Shown here: in pieces, positions 22,435 to 34,754 of the stretch | How the letters are laid out: every line of letters starts with the position of its first letter | Position numbering within the stretch: the stretch's first letter is position 1 | The notes under the pieces: model-generated | The model's input: the letters and a program-made list of their open reading frames with translations, nothing else | Database searches by the model: none | Told to the model about the DNA's origin: nothing | DNA from: Thozetella sp. PMI_491 | Taxonomy: Eukaryota; Ascomycota; Sordariomycetes; Chaetosphaeriales; Chaetosphaeriaceae | Direction of reading: 5' to 3' | DNA length: 64,000 nucleotides | NCBI GenBank assembly: GCA_021432635.1 | Contig: MU270111.1 | Coordinates: 62,001-126,000 of the forward strand | Translations under genes and position numbers: made by a program

Positions 22435-23844
22435 GTTCGCAATGCAAATATTCGGTTTTGTGGCAAGTGTGAAGAAGCCGACGTCAGATGCCATGCTCGC
22501 GCCCAGGGCTGCTGTTGTAGAGAGAGCAACCCGCAGCAGAAGAAGTTCGGGAGACGTCCGGGTCTAGACCCACGGCTCCATGGACGCTAAGCCCGGAAGC
22601 TACACAGCTTTCGGCTCGGGCTCCCCCCATGTTAACAAAGCGTCGTCAACAAGCAGCTACGACAGCGAGTCAACCCGAAGCTCCAAAAGTGACAAAGAGT
22701 CATGGCTATGGGCTGAAAGCGAGGTTATGCTCGGAAACTGTCGGATAACTGGAAGCCGCCAGACTCGCCAAAAGCCTCGGCTCTGGGCCGGGAGATCGGA
22801 GGTGGCCCAAGCTCCTGCTTAACGCCGCCCTCTCGGTCAACGTCCGATCTTGTGATCGTGCCAGGCAGTTTTGCTACCCCTGAACGCGTCCATGTTTGGA
22901 CCTCTCTGATCCTAAAATTGTCTCGATCCAGCGATTCTTGGCCCCGCCTGTTGAAGCAGCCATGACGCCGCGCGAAAGCCGTCCCAACGCCCCTCCATGC
23001 CCATGCCCCTCCCCCCCTTGTCCCTCTCCGGCTTGGGATCGCGGGCCCGATCTCGGCGGCGTAGAGATGCGGAAGCCAGCGGCTTCCAGATGTCGCGAGG
23101 GGGGGAGGGGAGCAGGGAGCCATGGGCGCAAAGCTGGTCGTAGGAGGAAGCTCAACCTGCTCTTTATTCTAGATCAGCGATTGGCAGCTGTAAGTCAGTG
23201 TGTGCAGCAATCACGAGAGCGCAAAATGCCAAAGTGCCAGTTGGAACCGTCGCTATCCGGGCCCCAGTGCGGGGTGCGACAGTATGACCTCACCGCCTAG
23301 CCGGTGGCCCTAGCCAAACGCTAAAAGGTAGGCAATGCTGGTAGCTCACATGCTAAGCGGCAAAGAGGGGCACGTAGGAATCTGTCTTGTCTGGGTCCGT
23401 TGGGGGGCATAGCTACCCCACAATCCCGGCTGGTCTCTCGGCTGAGGGGCCGCGAATCTCCGCTCGCCCTGGCAGTGGCCGAGATACCGACAGAGCTCCT
23501 GTCAAGCTCCCCAAGGCGGCTTCGTCGGCGAGATGGCCGTGGCGAAAGCTGTGCACCCCTCTTGCCCTCCCATCGAGAACCACATGCCGGCCGGGCAGCA
23601 CAGGGAAGGATTGGCTAGGAGGGTCCCTGGGCCAAAGTGCGAAGCGCTGCTTCTGGCCCGGCATTGGCATACTGGGTCGTCCGCATTGGTCAATGGGTGG
23701 GCTCCCTGGGCTCCCTGGTCCCTTATCTTTTTCGTCGTGGCCCCGGATGAAGAAGTTCGAGCCATGGGATCTTATTACTACACCACATGCCAGCCCTTAG
23801 ACCCGAGTCATCGTCTGAAGGTTCGCTTTAAAGCTCCCAGCCTG

Positions 23845-23905
23845 CCGCCCTCCCCTCTTTTCTCCCTTTCTTGCCTTTCCCTCCCTTGCTTTCCCCCACC
23901 TCGTC
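23845..23905 (+). promoter_or_regulatory. Pyrimidine-rich tract upstream of malate synthase
   Basis: This is about 60 nt of nearly pure C and T, starting some 390 nt before the malate synthase ATG. Such CT tracts commonly lie just before transcription starts in filamentous fungi. The role is inferred from position and composition. Confidence 0.4.
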
Positions 23906-24231
23906 TCTACCGCTTCTTGACTCGGATTCCGTCTTGGATCTTGGATCATCGAATCGCCGCCGGCCGTCCTTCGAGAACTTGGAGACCACGAGATTGCCGA
24001 GCTCCCCCGCCCACGTGCCTAGGAGCCACGAAGCTGCCAAAGCCCGTGTTGTAGAACCCAAGTGCCAAAAGCTGGCGACAAAGGTCGTCCTATAGCTACC
24101 CAACTGCCTTTCGCTCGAAGGCACGCATCTTAAGCTTGTGTTGAGAAGCAGCAACTGTGCTTGTATCTTCTCTGCCTCCCTTGCACCTTCCACCTCCATT
24201 GGAACCCTCCCCCCCACAAGAAAGTGCCGCC

Positions 24232-26116
24232 ATGGCCACCACCGAGACCATCCTCCAGGGCGTCGCCGTCCTGGGCGCCGTGTCACAGGAGCAGAAGAAG
24301 ATCCTGACGCCCCAGGCCCTCGCGTTCCTAGCGCTCCTGCACCGGAGTTTCAACCCCACGCGCAAGAACCTTCTGGAGCGGCGCAAGCTGCGTCAGGCGG
24401 AGATCGACCGTGGTGTCTTGCCCACTTTCCTGCCCGAGACCAAGCACATTCGGGACGACCCGACATGGAAGGGCGCCCCGCCGGCGCCGGGCCTGGTGGA
24501 CCGCCGTGTCGAGATCACGGGGCCGACAGACCGCAAGATGGTGGTCAATGCCCTCAATGCGGAAGTATGGACGTATATGGCTGATTTCGAGGGTAAGCAA
24601 CCTCCTTGTTGCCCATGGCAGCCCCCGCCCCCAGGGGAAGTAGTGGGTTGGATACGATAGCGAGCTCAGCTAACACACAACCTTCTCCAACAGACTCGAG
24701 CGCCCCGACCTGGGAGAACATGGTATCCGGCCAGGTGAACTTGTACGATGCGGTTCGCCGCCAGGTTGACTTCTCGATCGGCTCGAAGGCCTACAAGCTG
24801 CGGACAGACAAGACCCTGCCGACGCTGATTGTCCGGCCGCGCGGTTGGCACTTGGATGAGAAGCACGTCACAGTTGACGGGGAGCCCATGAGCGGCTCGC
24901 TCTTCGACTTCGGCCTCTACTTCTTCCACAACGCTCACGAGAGCGTCAAGCGCGGCGCCGGCCCCTACTTCTACCTGCCCAAGATGGAGTCGCACCTCGA
25001 GGCACGCCTGTGGAATGACGTCTTCAACCTGGCGCAGGACTACGTGGCCATGCCGCGCGGCACCATCCGCGGCACCGTGCTCATCGAGACCATTCTGGCG
25101 GCCTTCGAGATGGATGAGATCATCTACGAGCTGCGGGACCACAGCTCCGGTCTCAACTGCGGCCGCTGGGACTACATCTTCAGCGTCATCAAGAAGTTCC
25201 GCCAGAATTCCAACTTCGTGCTGCCCGATCGGAGCGCCGTGACCATGACGGTGCCCTTTATGGATGCCTATGTCAAGCTGCTCATCCAGACGTGCCACAA
25301 GCGCGGGGTTCACGCCATGGGCGGCATGGCTGCCCAGATCCCCATCAAGGACGACCCGGTCGCCAACGACAAGGCCATGGAGGGCGTCCGTGCTGACAAG
25401 CTGCGCGAGGTGCGCGCCGGCCACGACGGCACCTGGGTTGCCCACCCAGCCCTGGCCGCTATCGCGAGTGACATCTTCAACAAGTACATGCCCACCCCGA
25501 ACCAGCTGTTCGTACGTCGCGAGGATGTGACCATTGGCGCCCACGACCTGCTCAACATGAACGTGCCTGGAAGCATTACTGAGGAGGGCATCCGAAAGAA
25601 TCTCAACATCGGCCTCGGCTACATGGAGGCCTGGATCCGAGGTGTGGGATGCGTCCCTATCAACTACTTGATGTGAGTGCAAGAGGGGATGCCATCACTC
25701 CGTAGAAGTCTATGAGCGAATGAACAATACTGACGAGATGTGCACAGGGAGGACGCCGCTACCGCCGAGGTCTCGCGTTCGCAGCTTTGGCAGTGGGTGC
25801 GGCACGGCGTCACCACCGCTGAGGGTAAGCGCGTCGACAAGGGCTATGCCCTCAAGCTGCTCAAGGAGCAGACCGACGAGCTCGCCTCCAAGGCGCCAAA
25901 GGGCAACAAGTTTGCGCTTGCGGCCCAGTATTTCCAGACCCAGGTCACCGGCGAGGACTACGCCGACTTTTTGACATCGTGAGTGATCCCGGAGGGCGGC
26001 GTTGGGAGGAACGTTGCCCAGGATTGCTGCTTGAAACCTGCTGACCCCAGCGACCTAGACTTTTGTACAACGAGATCACATCGACCGGAGCCCCATCACC
26101 GGCATCAAAACTGTAA
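24232..26116 (+). CDS. MLS1: Malate synthase, glyoxysomal (peroxisomal)
   Basis: Condenses glyoxylate with acetyl-CoA to malate in the glyoxylate cycle, needed for growth on acetate and fatty acids. Four exons: 24232-24592, 24694-25672, 25748-25978 and 26059-26116, with introns of 101, 75 and 80 nt bounded by GTAAGC, GTGAGT and GTGAGT donors and AG acceptors, with CTAAC or CTGAC branches in the first and third. The product has 542 residues, the usual fungal length. The family signature [15 protein letters not shown] includes GLNCGRWDY at 273-281; MPRGTIRGT and [12 protein letters not shown] carry expected active-site residues. The C-terminus PSPASKL ends in the peroxisomal signal SKL, which comes wholly from the last 58-nt exon; reading through the third intron stops at once after FLTS. 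The start ATG is in the strong context GCCGCCATGG. Regulation by carbon source is expected but not shown by a site I can name. Confidence 0.97.
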
Positions 26117-29100
26117 AGCGCGTTAAGGATTTGATGATTTTACGCCCGGACTGGGCAGGACGAGTTCGGAAGCTGATTGTGCTACACAAAAGACAGCAGT
26201 AGCTGGTGCGGCACCACTGATGAGATTACAAACATATGTAAATGCTGGCTAGATAGGACCTTGTTTAGATCCAAGATTGGGTACACAAAGGCTTTTTTGC
26301 CCACGGTTCCACAACGCGATGCACATATTTGTCAAGACCTCGCACATCCCCCCACCCTCTCCTCTCTGGTCCCCAACTTTCTCCTCTGAGGCATATAATG
26401 CCGTTGAAGACTCGAGGCAGGGGGGCTATTGCTTTTTGTCGGCATGGAGACCTGCCGGAGCAATCGGGAGTAATCGAATCTGCCGAGGGTCTTGGTCTGA
26501 AGCCAAGATTGCTGGGCAGCAACGCTGCCGCCGCGCTGGCATGAGGTCGGTGCCGGGCCAAAATGGAAATTTGCAGCACACATGGGCTGCGGTGAAGAGT
26601 CTCACAGTTCTCCTCACTCCGGTCCAGCCTGCGATGGTGCAGGAAGGGCCAGGAAGCCCCGGTCGCTCTTTCTCCAATTGCTTCCACGGGGGGGTCCGTT
26701 TTGAGCTCCGCCCTAAGTAAGCCCCAATCCACTTCGCAATCCACCGCGCGATCGTTGGCGCGCAGAGTGCAGCGTAGGGCAGTCTCCTCCAAGATGCGGC
26801 ACCACCAGCTGCCCTGCGCCGCGCCGCTTGTCGCTCTCGCGTATACTATCAATGCATCATACTGTACATCTATACGGCGGTGTATAACGGGGCACCAGGT
26901 CTCGACCACGGCGAGTCGGAGAGCAGGAAAGGTGAGAGGGAGAGGGTGGGAGGGGGCAGCAGGAATTAGGCTGCATGCGACCTCGACAGGGGGGCAATAC
27001 CTCCTTCCCCTTTCGACCTCTCGACCTCCGCCAACGGCGACAGGCCAGAGGGGACGAGACAAGGCTGCGGATGGAACCTTGATCACATCCGCCGAGCAAA
27101 GATCGCGCTCTGCGCATAGAGTTGCGACGCGTGCGGGGGGGCGTTGGCGCGAAGGGGAAGAGGGGGGTGGGCGGATGCTCTGGAGCCAAGCCTACCCTCG
27201 AGAGGGAAGACTACCTCCTTCGGCGCCGATGGGGCTATCCATCCCGCCCTGCCTGAGTGGATTTTTCCCGGTCGGCGCTCGGGAGGATTTTTTGAGATTG
27301 CATCGGGCGAAACCCACCGCCCTGGGAGCCGGGCCGTGGGAGCCTATTTTGACGACATCCGACCGGCCAGAATCGCAAGTCCGGACCCGGGAGGGCGGCC
27401 TCCCCAAGCCAGCTCCCGTGCTTGGCTAGCCATGCTTCCGGCTGCGAAAACGGCCATGCAAGTGTCCTTCATTTCTCGGGTTTGGTCGGGAATGAGACCG
27501 CGTTTACCTGCCAAAAAAAAGCAAGCAAACAAGCTTCTCCTCGCGGCTCCCCTCGCCTTCCCCGCAACACAAAGAGCGAAGCAAGGAGCGTGCGACCTCG
27601 GGGATTCGGGGTTTTCACCTCGAACTGCCCGGCCATGAGGTGGGGCGAACAGACTGCGCCGCCATTGACATCGAGAAGCCTTCTAGCCTTCGCACTATCG
27701 TAGATCAGCGCTCATCTCTTCCTTGAAGGGGGATCTACGGCGTCACAGACATGGGATAGCGGGGAGCCACGACAATCCACTCCCCAGGAGAGTCAGAACC
27801 TCCAGAGCTTCCTTGTTCCGGGTTTCTTTGCCTCGCCGAACTGGGAACTCGGCCAGAAGGTCTCGGGGCAGCACAGTGCCGCCCGAATGAGTGGCCCTCG
27901 GAGGATAGAGATCTCAGACACGGTCCTCCGCGCGACCAACCCGCGGATCCACCGAGTGTGCAGTCGGCGACGTTGTACGACTCTGGAATATTTTCCCCGA
28001 GACTTTGGAAGAAGAGCGGCTAGGAGATGGTCGGTGAAGGTGGAACGGAGCACCCGGTTGTGGAGCCATATTTATTCAATGTTTTGTTACCCCTTTTTTC
28101 CCAAGTGGGGCCGTCACCCGGGGCAAAGGCAAAAAGGGGGGGGAGGCTTGCGAGTAGCCTATTCTGCGCGCAGGGAAGAATAAGGGGATGGCTTGGGTGA
28201 GCCGAACAAGCGGGATTGAGAGGGGGGTTGCAGGCTCGCGGATAGCTGCCTCCTCTGGTTACTCTGGTCAATCAACAGCCACCGTCAGAAAGAAGGCGGC
28301 CGCCACTCATCGCCCTTCGTCCTCTACGACAAGCCCGAGGGGGCGCCACCTGCAGTAAGAAGGTTCCCCGTCACTAGAGACATAGAAGAGGCGCTTGCTT
28401 CTTTGGGGGCCGCCAACCGTCTGGGTGATTCCGGCAGCTTAGGCATCACGATGAAGTCGTGTAAGACAGCCCAAGACGCCGGCGTCAACTACCACTGCTC
28501 CGTGTGTTCCGGGACGTCTAGTGCACTGACACAGAGGTTACCCAAACGGGGTAGCGTGCCCTTTCGCGAAGAGAATTGTTTGGAACAGGCTGGAGTGTCT
28601 GTACTGTACGTTCACCCCTCGCCCTGTCCTCGCTAGTACGCACACCCATCCCCCCTCCCCTCCAACAGGATGGAATGCGAGCCAAGATTTTACTTCTCCC
28701 ATGGCTGACGCATGGGGGTGGAGCGCAGCCATCGGTCATGATCTGGGTTCTAGTGCCGTCGCCACCGACGGCGGAGGAGATTCTGTTCGAACGGCTGAGC
28801 AGATTCCGTATGCGCCCTGTTCCATGGGCGCCTGCTCCATCTTCCTTCATGCCACGCCCCTTTAGGGGGCCCAGCCCGAAGCGCGGCACGGCAAAGCCCG
28901 CCGCCTGGGCTGGCCTGTCTCCTTCGTGCCCCGCCCTGCTCATGGAGCGCCCCGGGGGCCGGGATGCGCAGAGGTGGGTGGTGGGGATTACTTTCCAGCA
29001 GCACGACAAGGAGTGCGATGTCCCGCAGACAGTCAGCACCGCAGCGGTCAGACAAGGGGTGGAAGGGGTCCACCTCTGGGGCCGGGGCATGGTCGCGCTG

Positions 29101-30099
29101 CCGCCCGTCTCGCTATTGCATCGAGCGGACATCAGAGAGGGAATCCCCGTAGGTCCCAGAACCAGAAGCCTGCTTGTGTTAGTAGGCGAGACCGCTAGGC
29201 TAGACACTGGCGGTCAGCAAGGCCGGCCTATCCGCGTGGAGGTTGGTCCTCCTCTGAATGAGACACGCTGGGATGGTTGTGTCGTCTGTAGCGAGCCAAT
29301 TTCAGAAGCTGGAACCACTCGCAACCTTGACAGCTACTCCTCCCAGGCCGGCAGAGCAAAGAAGGCTCCGCGCCTGGTCGGCCGAGGCACGCTCTTCTCT
29401 TCTCTCCACCTTGTGAGAAAAGTGCGCCCTCGTGTTAACGGGCGGGATTCGCGAGACACGCGACGCCCGACGCCAGACAAGAACCACGCGCGCTTCGATG
29501 GGAAAGCCGGACTCAGAAGAAGCCATCAGACATCGTACGAGTAAGACCCTTCGTACATTGAAGCATCTAAAACATGTTTTCGACGGGTCACGAGGCTTTT
29601 TTCTTTTTTTTTGGGGGGATCATTTATGATGATTGCTATTTTCTGCGGTCAAGGTAAAAGGGGCGACAGTAAACAGCGGCCCTTGTCTCGCGCGATATGG
29701 CTTAGAGCGATGCCGGGTCCCCTCGTGCCCCCTCAAGGGTTGACGACAAGGAGACGATGCATTGATATTTGACAACATTGAAGCAGTGAACAGTGCGACG
29801 GGCTGTTTCCCCGTACTGACCTAACGGCCAACCAAATGGCGCATCGTCCTGAGATATATTGGCTTGATAGCGGCTGCCGCCATTTCCTGATCCGGAGCGG
29901 GCTGAACTGCATGGCGCTCACGGCTTCCGCCTGGCGCCCTCCACGCACTGGCACAACAATTTTGGCTGGAAAAGCGACCGCGCGTGGGTGATATCGCTTT
30001 TGCAGAGTGGGATACTCGGCTGGGAACTTGGTCAGATGCATGAGTGACATGCCTGCAGGCACACGCGCTCTCTCCATCGCTTGAAGACAGACAATCGCA

Positions 30100-30112
30100 C
30101 CCCCCCCCCCCC
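30100..30112 (+). repeat. Poly-C run (13 nt)
   Basis: Thirteen consecutive C residues are followed directly by a pyrimidine-rich stretch (CTTTTCCTCCTTTCCCCCA). It is a homopolymer likely to vary in length. Confidence 0.9.
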
Positions 30113-30277
30113 TTTTCCTCCTTTCCCCCACTGCCCAACCCAGTTGTCTCTGTCTTGTCCGACAGCCTATCGACGGCTCGGAATCGCCACCTGAAGCATG
30201 CCGACACACATTGGTTCCCACTGGCTGCACCAGCCTAAGACAGCACGGCGGGGACGAGGGATGCAGTCCACGGCATT

Positions 30278-30316
30278 CCATCCCATCCTATCCCGTCCTG
30301 TCCCATCCCATCCTGC
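30278..30316 (+). repeat. Degenerate TCCCA/TCCTG pentamer tandem repeat
   Basis: About eight tandem pentamers of the type TCCCA, TCCTA, TCCCG and TCCTG occur in a row. It is an imperfect microsatellite inside the intergenic region. Confidence 0.8.
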
Positions 30317-31551
30317 CGCCTCATCGCTCTCGTCCGGCACGGGCTGGCGCCGTACCCTCGCCTTCGGCCACCCGCCACTACGAACAAGCTTGCATGCCGT
30401 GGCGTCCAATGCGACGGACAGCCGGTGTCCTGTTCTACCATTCGGGGGAGCCCCCGGTGACAAGTCAGAGGTAACACGGCGTAGCGCTATCATCTCCCCG
30501 GGTCTAGGCTGCAGGGAAGAAGGGGGTGGGCGGGCTGGTAGACGGCGAGGAGCCGAGGAGGCAAGCAAGGAAAAGGCAAGACCAGTTGCCTCGTCTGGGA
30601 GGACGAAGGGGGCAGCAGGAAGCAGATGCTCTGTTTTTTGAGGGGGGGCAGGACGGGGGGAGGGGGGGCCCAAGGGAGTCCCGGGAAGGGGTGGGCAGCA
30701 GCTGCACACCATCTCGACATCCTCCTCGCCCTCTCTCGCCCGCTCTACAGAATATTCAACCCGCAACCCACGAGGAACATGCTGCTTCCCTGGACAGGGA
30801 GCTCTTGCGAGGGTCCCTGGGTCCTCGATGTGCGATTCCAGGGCTTTCCCGCACTGTCCTCCGTCGCTGGGCCTAACCGGGACGGGCATCGTGGACCGCG
30901 GGACGAATGGGGCCACCATCTCAGCCGCAAAGAGGGTGGTGGGCCCCCGCCTTCTCGCGCTGTTTCTATCGCTTCAAGAGCCGACAGGAATGCGGGACCC
31001 GAATGGTCTCCCGTCGCGCGATACCAAGACGAAGAGACAGAGAGGGAAACCCCGTGCCCTACCCTATCCCCCCCCCCCAGGCCCCCTTCTCCGGCGGCTG
31101 GGCGATGAGACATGGCAATTTCGCACCCAGAGCTGGAGTTAGCGTTGCGCCTCCGTGACGCCGGTGGCGATCACTTGGGGAAGGGGAGAATGCACATGGG
31201 GTCAAACGGTGGGCGGAGGCTGCTCGTCTCCATGCAAGAACAGCAGCCACGGGGTGGGAGAGGGCTTACTATGCTAGAACCCCCCTTCCTAACCCTCCTC
31301 CCCCATGCCCTTCTCGCTACGCAGATCGAAGGAGGTTTTTTCTTTCTACTTTGACTATGCTGCTTGTGTGATCTGAGATTTTCATGGTGCGTCTCGGGCA
31401 AGGACCATGCATATGGGCTATGCTTATTGCGACGTCCCGGGGGGATGCTGGCCTGTCACGTTGGCGATCGCTGGCTCGGGTCATCCTGGCCTTCCCCCCC
31501 TTTACGGCCCACGCCCTAAAAGACTGAGACCCATTAGCCTGGCCCGTTGCT

Positions 31552-31565
31552 CCCCCCCCCCCCCC
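31552..31565 (+). repeat. Poly-C run (14 nt)
   Basis: Fourteen consecutive C residues. It is one of several C or G homopolymers concentrated in the 30-36 kb region. Confidence 0.9.
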
Positions 31566-32913
31566 TGTCCTATGGAGGTGCCCCAAACGGAGGCTGATAA
31601 GTTATTCGGTACTTCAGCATGGCCGAGCGCGAGGGCGTTCGTGATTGCGGCAAAGCATGATTGAGCACATCCCGGTCTTGGCAGGCGGCTTCGAGATGAG
31701 AGAAAGCTAGAGGACCTGCTGTCTTTGCTCCGGAAATCCCTGCCCATAAGCAAGCCGCAGCACAGCGCAATCCAGACGACACCGCTTTGGGGGCCGGGCG
31801 GCGTTGATCCTCGTTCAACCCCTAGTAGCGGCTCTACATTCTGCTTGCTCCTCGCTATGGCACGCCATCACTATAGGCACCATGGCCATGGTTCGGGTAT
31901 AGCATCCTGCCTGGAGCCCCTTGCCTCGCCGTCCAACTGCTGACCGATGAACAATCCGTCTCTGGACCTCTTTTCCCCCTCATCGTAAGCACTGTCGTGA
32001 TTCTTCCGCGATCATCTCGCTCTACGCCGGGAGGGGAGATCATGGTCGGGGGCTCTGGCCGAAAAGTGGTCTTGCGTCAGACCGGCGCTGCTGAAGGCAG
32101 CTCCGTCGTGGCCTTGCGTCCGTAGATTGGATTATCGTTTTGATTCTTACTCGACCCTCATGCCCTCCAAGATTCAGTCCGTATGACCCTGTTTTTTTCC
32201 AATCAAAAGAACCTAGACCTTCCCAAAGAGTGGTCCAAGCATATAGAGTACACCTCAAGCGAGAATAGAGAGAAGAAGCGACCGGTGTGCCGTCTAAGCC
32301 AGTCCGTCCCGTGCTTAAGCCCCGAATCCCCAAATCCCCTGGTAAAGAAGTCCCCGAGATTAAGCCCCCTAACACTCCTTGAAGAGCAAAAGAAAATGAT
32401 GATAGATAGGCGGGAAGAGAGAGGTATCACGAGAGTATTTTTTTTGGTCCGCCGTGTCGTTGGTGATAATGTTGTCCCGTTCCCCCGGTCTCGAGACCGA
32501 ATTTCTCTGGCAGCCCAGTCCCGTCGCGCACCTCGTCCGAAAGTTGCCTTTGTCACCCTCTTTCCCCCTCTCCTTCTCGTTTCGAACTCGTCTTCCATCC
32601 TCAGTCGCGATAGACAATACGTATATTGGTATCAGTTGGCGCGTAAAAAGAATATCCCATAGCCCTTGTCTCCATACGTGCTTGACCCGAAGCTGAAGTC
32701 CGTGACGCCGGTTTGTCTGTCCTGTTGCCCTCAGTTTTCCCTCTCAATGTCCCAGTGGAATAATGAACCGCTGGGCCGGTGACGCCGGAATGTCGATCGC
32801 TCATGCCGCTGAACGGGAAGACCGCTGTGTACTTGGCCTCCCCGGGAAAGCACCCTGCACCAATCCATTCATGACTCGTCTCGTGCCCTCCCCTGCCGTA
32901 AATCAGCACCCAG

Positions 32914-34754
32914 TTACATCTTCTCCGGCTTGACGTTCGGGCTACCCTCAGTGCCTTCGCTAACAGCGTCAGACCGATCCGGTGGCGTGCTCATATCCGG
33001 CGGGGGCGCTGGCGTGGATGCCGGGTCGTTGTCGGCCTTCTCGCCACAGCCTTTGACGAGGCGATGTCTCTGCAAAGTCGTCAGCACTTTGTCCCTCTCC
33101 CGTGTCGTCCCCCAGCATCTCCTGAAGCCCCGGCTGGTGGCTAGCAGGTGGAAGAAGATTCTCAAGCGACGCTTGCGTTCCTGCGATCCGCCTACCCATC
33201 CCTCGCCAGGGCCAACCGCCCAGCGCAGAAATCATCGATCCCTTCCTGTACAGCAATGAGGAATACTTGGGTTTGGGAGGCTTTTCTTACCTTGAGCGCA
33301 TCTTTCCTGGAGAAGCTCTTCTCGCAGTACGAGCAAGGATACGGCTTGACTGCCAGATGAATCCTCTTATGCCTCTTCAAGTCGTGATTTCTGTTGAAGC
33401 TCTGCGGGCATGTATCGCACTTGAAGGGCCGGTCGTGCGTGCCGCCGGGCCCGTGGTGAGGGGGCGGGTGGCCGTGCGCTCCTGGGCCATAAATTTGCGG
33501 CGGCAACGGGCCGTGGCCGTGTGGGCCGTGTGGGTATCCCATCATCGGGCCCCCGACAATCGTTAATGGCGCGCCGGGACTATGCAGATTCGCGAGAACA
33601 GGTCCGTTCGGGAGCGAGCTGTAGCCTGGAGCGTAGTGGCTCCGGCCGTAGCCCATGGGAGGAGCCATGCCCGACTGACCAGCAACCGTGGGAAGTCCAC
33701 GGAGCGAAGATGCAGATGTCGTCGGAAGCGGCCCGCCCGTGATCGAGCCCGGCGGAGGTGGGCCGGTCGTGAAGCTGGGAAACGAGCTAGTCTGGGGCGT
33801 CGAGGAGGGCGGGTAGTAGCTGCTATTTGGGCTCGGGAGGGGGTGGTGGCTGTTCGGAGGGCCCGGGGCTACGCCGCCGCCGGGAGATGCTGAAGGGTGC
33901 GAGACTGTAGGTGGACCCTGTGAGCTCAGGATCGACTGGGGCAGCGGATGTGTGGTCACCGGCGCACCACCATGGTGTCCTTGGGACGGAAGGGTCGGCG
34001 GGAGCGCAGGTCCACCGCCGAGCCCCGTTGGAAAGGGCGACTGACCCTGATACGAAGACGGCTGCGGGAGGTTCTCGCCATTCGCGGGCGAATGGGACGC
34101 TCTAGATCCAAACTGGGGCAGGTTCGGAGAGGCGTTCCCGAAGAGCGAGCGGTTCGACGGATACGAGGGTCCGGGCATGAGCCCGCTCGGCGGGTTCAGC
34201 GGCCCAGATGGGTGGGCTCCCAGTCCCTGGTTCGTAAAGGTGTAGGCAGAGGAGGAGCTCCCCGGTGTGCCTGCGGGCCAGCTCCCGCCCATGCTGGCCT
34301 GGTAGTACATGCTGGTACCGCCCGCGCCGCCGCCGGGCTGCGAGCTCTGGGAGCTGCCCGTGTGTATACCTGAAGAGGGACTGAGTCCGTCGCTTGCTAC
34401 CCCTGGGGACGGAGTCAGAATACTGGAGCCTTGTTGGTGCTGGGTTGGGGTGGGACGAGGGGGGGCAAAGGAGGAAGAGCCAACAGGGGTTGCTGTAGTG
34501 TTAGATGAGGATGTAGAAGGCGGCCGCTGGTGAGGATGATAATGCTGAAGAGGAGAGTGTCTACTTGGGCCCTGGCTAGGACTCAGGGCTGAGGCATAGG
34601 CCGCACTGGCGTGGTGGGGAGAAGAAGCATCAGATGCAGCAGCAGGAGGGTATCGCATACTTGGGATGTCCGGCGGCGGGAGCGTGAAGGCTGGCAGGGA
34701 CGTTGCAGCAGGCCTCCGGGAGGCGAAACTGCGAGCCTCCATTGTCTCCATCAT
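32914..34754 (-). CDS. mtfA: C2H2 zinc-finger transcription factor, MtfA-like
   Basis: Probable nuclear DNA-binding regulator. Exons in transcript order are 34754-33291 and 33069-32914; the 221-nt intron starts GTAAGA and ends GCAG, phase 0, within the second finger (DALK joined to RHRLVKGCG). The product has 539 residues. Residues 1-440 are Pro/Ser/Gly-rich and look disordered, with His/Gly/Pro clusters near 400-435. Finger 1 is C446, C449, H462, H466. Finger 2 is C474, C477, H490 with C496 as the fourth ligand (C2HC). The pair PFKCDTCPQSFNRNHDLKRH and SFSRKDALKRHRLVKGC matches the MtfA group that controls development and secondary metabolism in Aspergillus; that name rests on my memory of the finger sequence. 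A short acidic tail (DDxS-type, EGSPNVKPEKM) ends it. The first ATG after an in-frame stop is 34754; a second ATG follows directly. Confidence 0.82.

Larger units (their letters stand above)
22171..24231. other. Intergenic region between fumarase and malate synthase
   Basis: This 2-kb region holds the fumarase 3' end and the malate synthase promoter. An open frame from ATG 22580 has a serine-rich, fungal-like N-terminus but no recognisable homology and no good exon model. A strong pyrimidine tract at 23845-23905 precedes the malate synthase leader. Confidence 0.45.
26117..32913. other. 6.8-kb convergent intergenic region, no supported gene
   Basis: This region separates the 3' ends of malate synthase and the C2H2 regulator. 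It is GC-rich, with many overlapping frames on both strands (the longest is at 28576-29544), none with recognisable motifs or plausible exon structure. It contains C-runs at 30100-30112 and 31552-31565 and a pentameric repeat near 30278. One or more unrecognised genes or non-coding RNAs could be present. Confidence 0.4.

Noticed and set aside
24666-25682. Long minus-strand open frame (338 codons)
   Set aside because: It is the antisense shadow of malate synthase exon 2, created by GC-rich codon use.
28576-29544. Plus-strand open frame (322 codons) in the 26-33 kb gap
   Set aside because: Low-complexity, Arg/Pro-rich translation with no motif; overlapping frames on the other strand are equally long. 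No exon model supports it.
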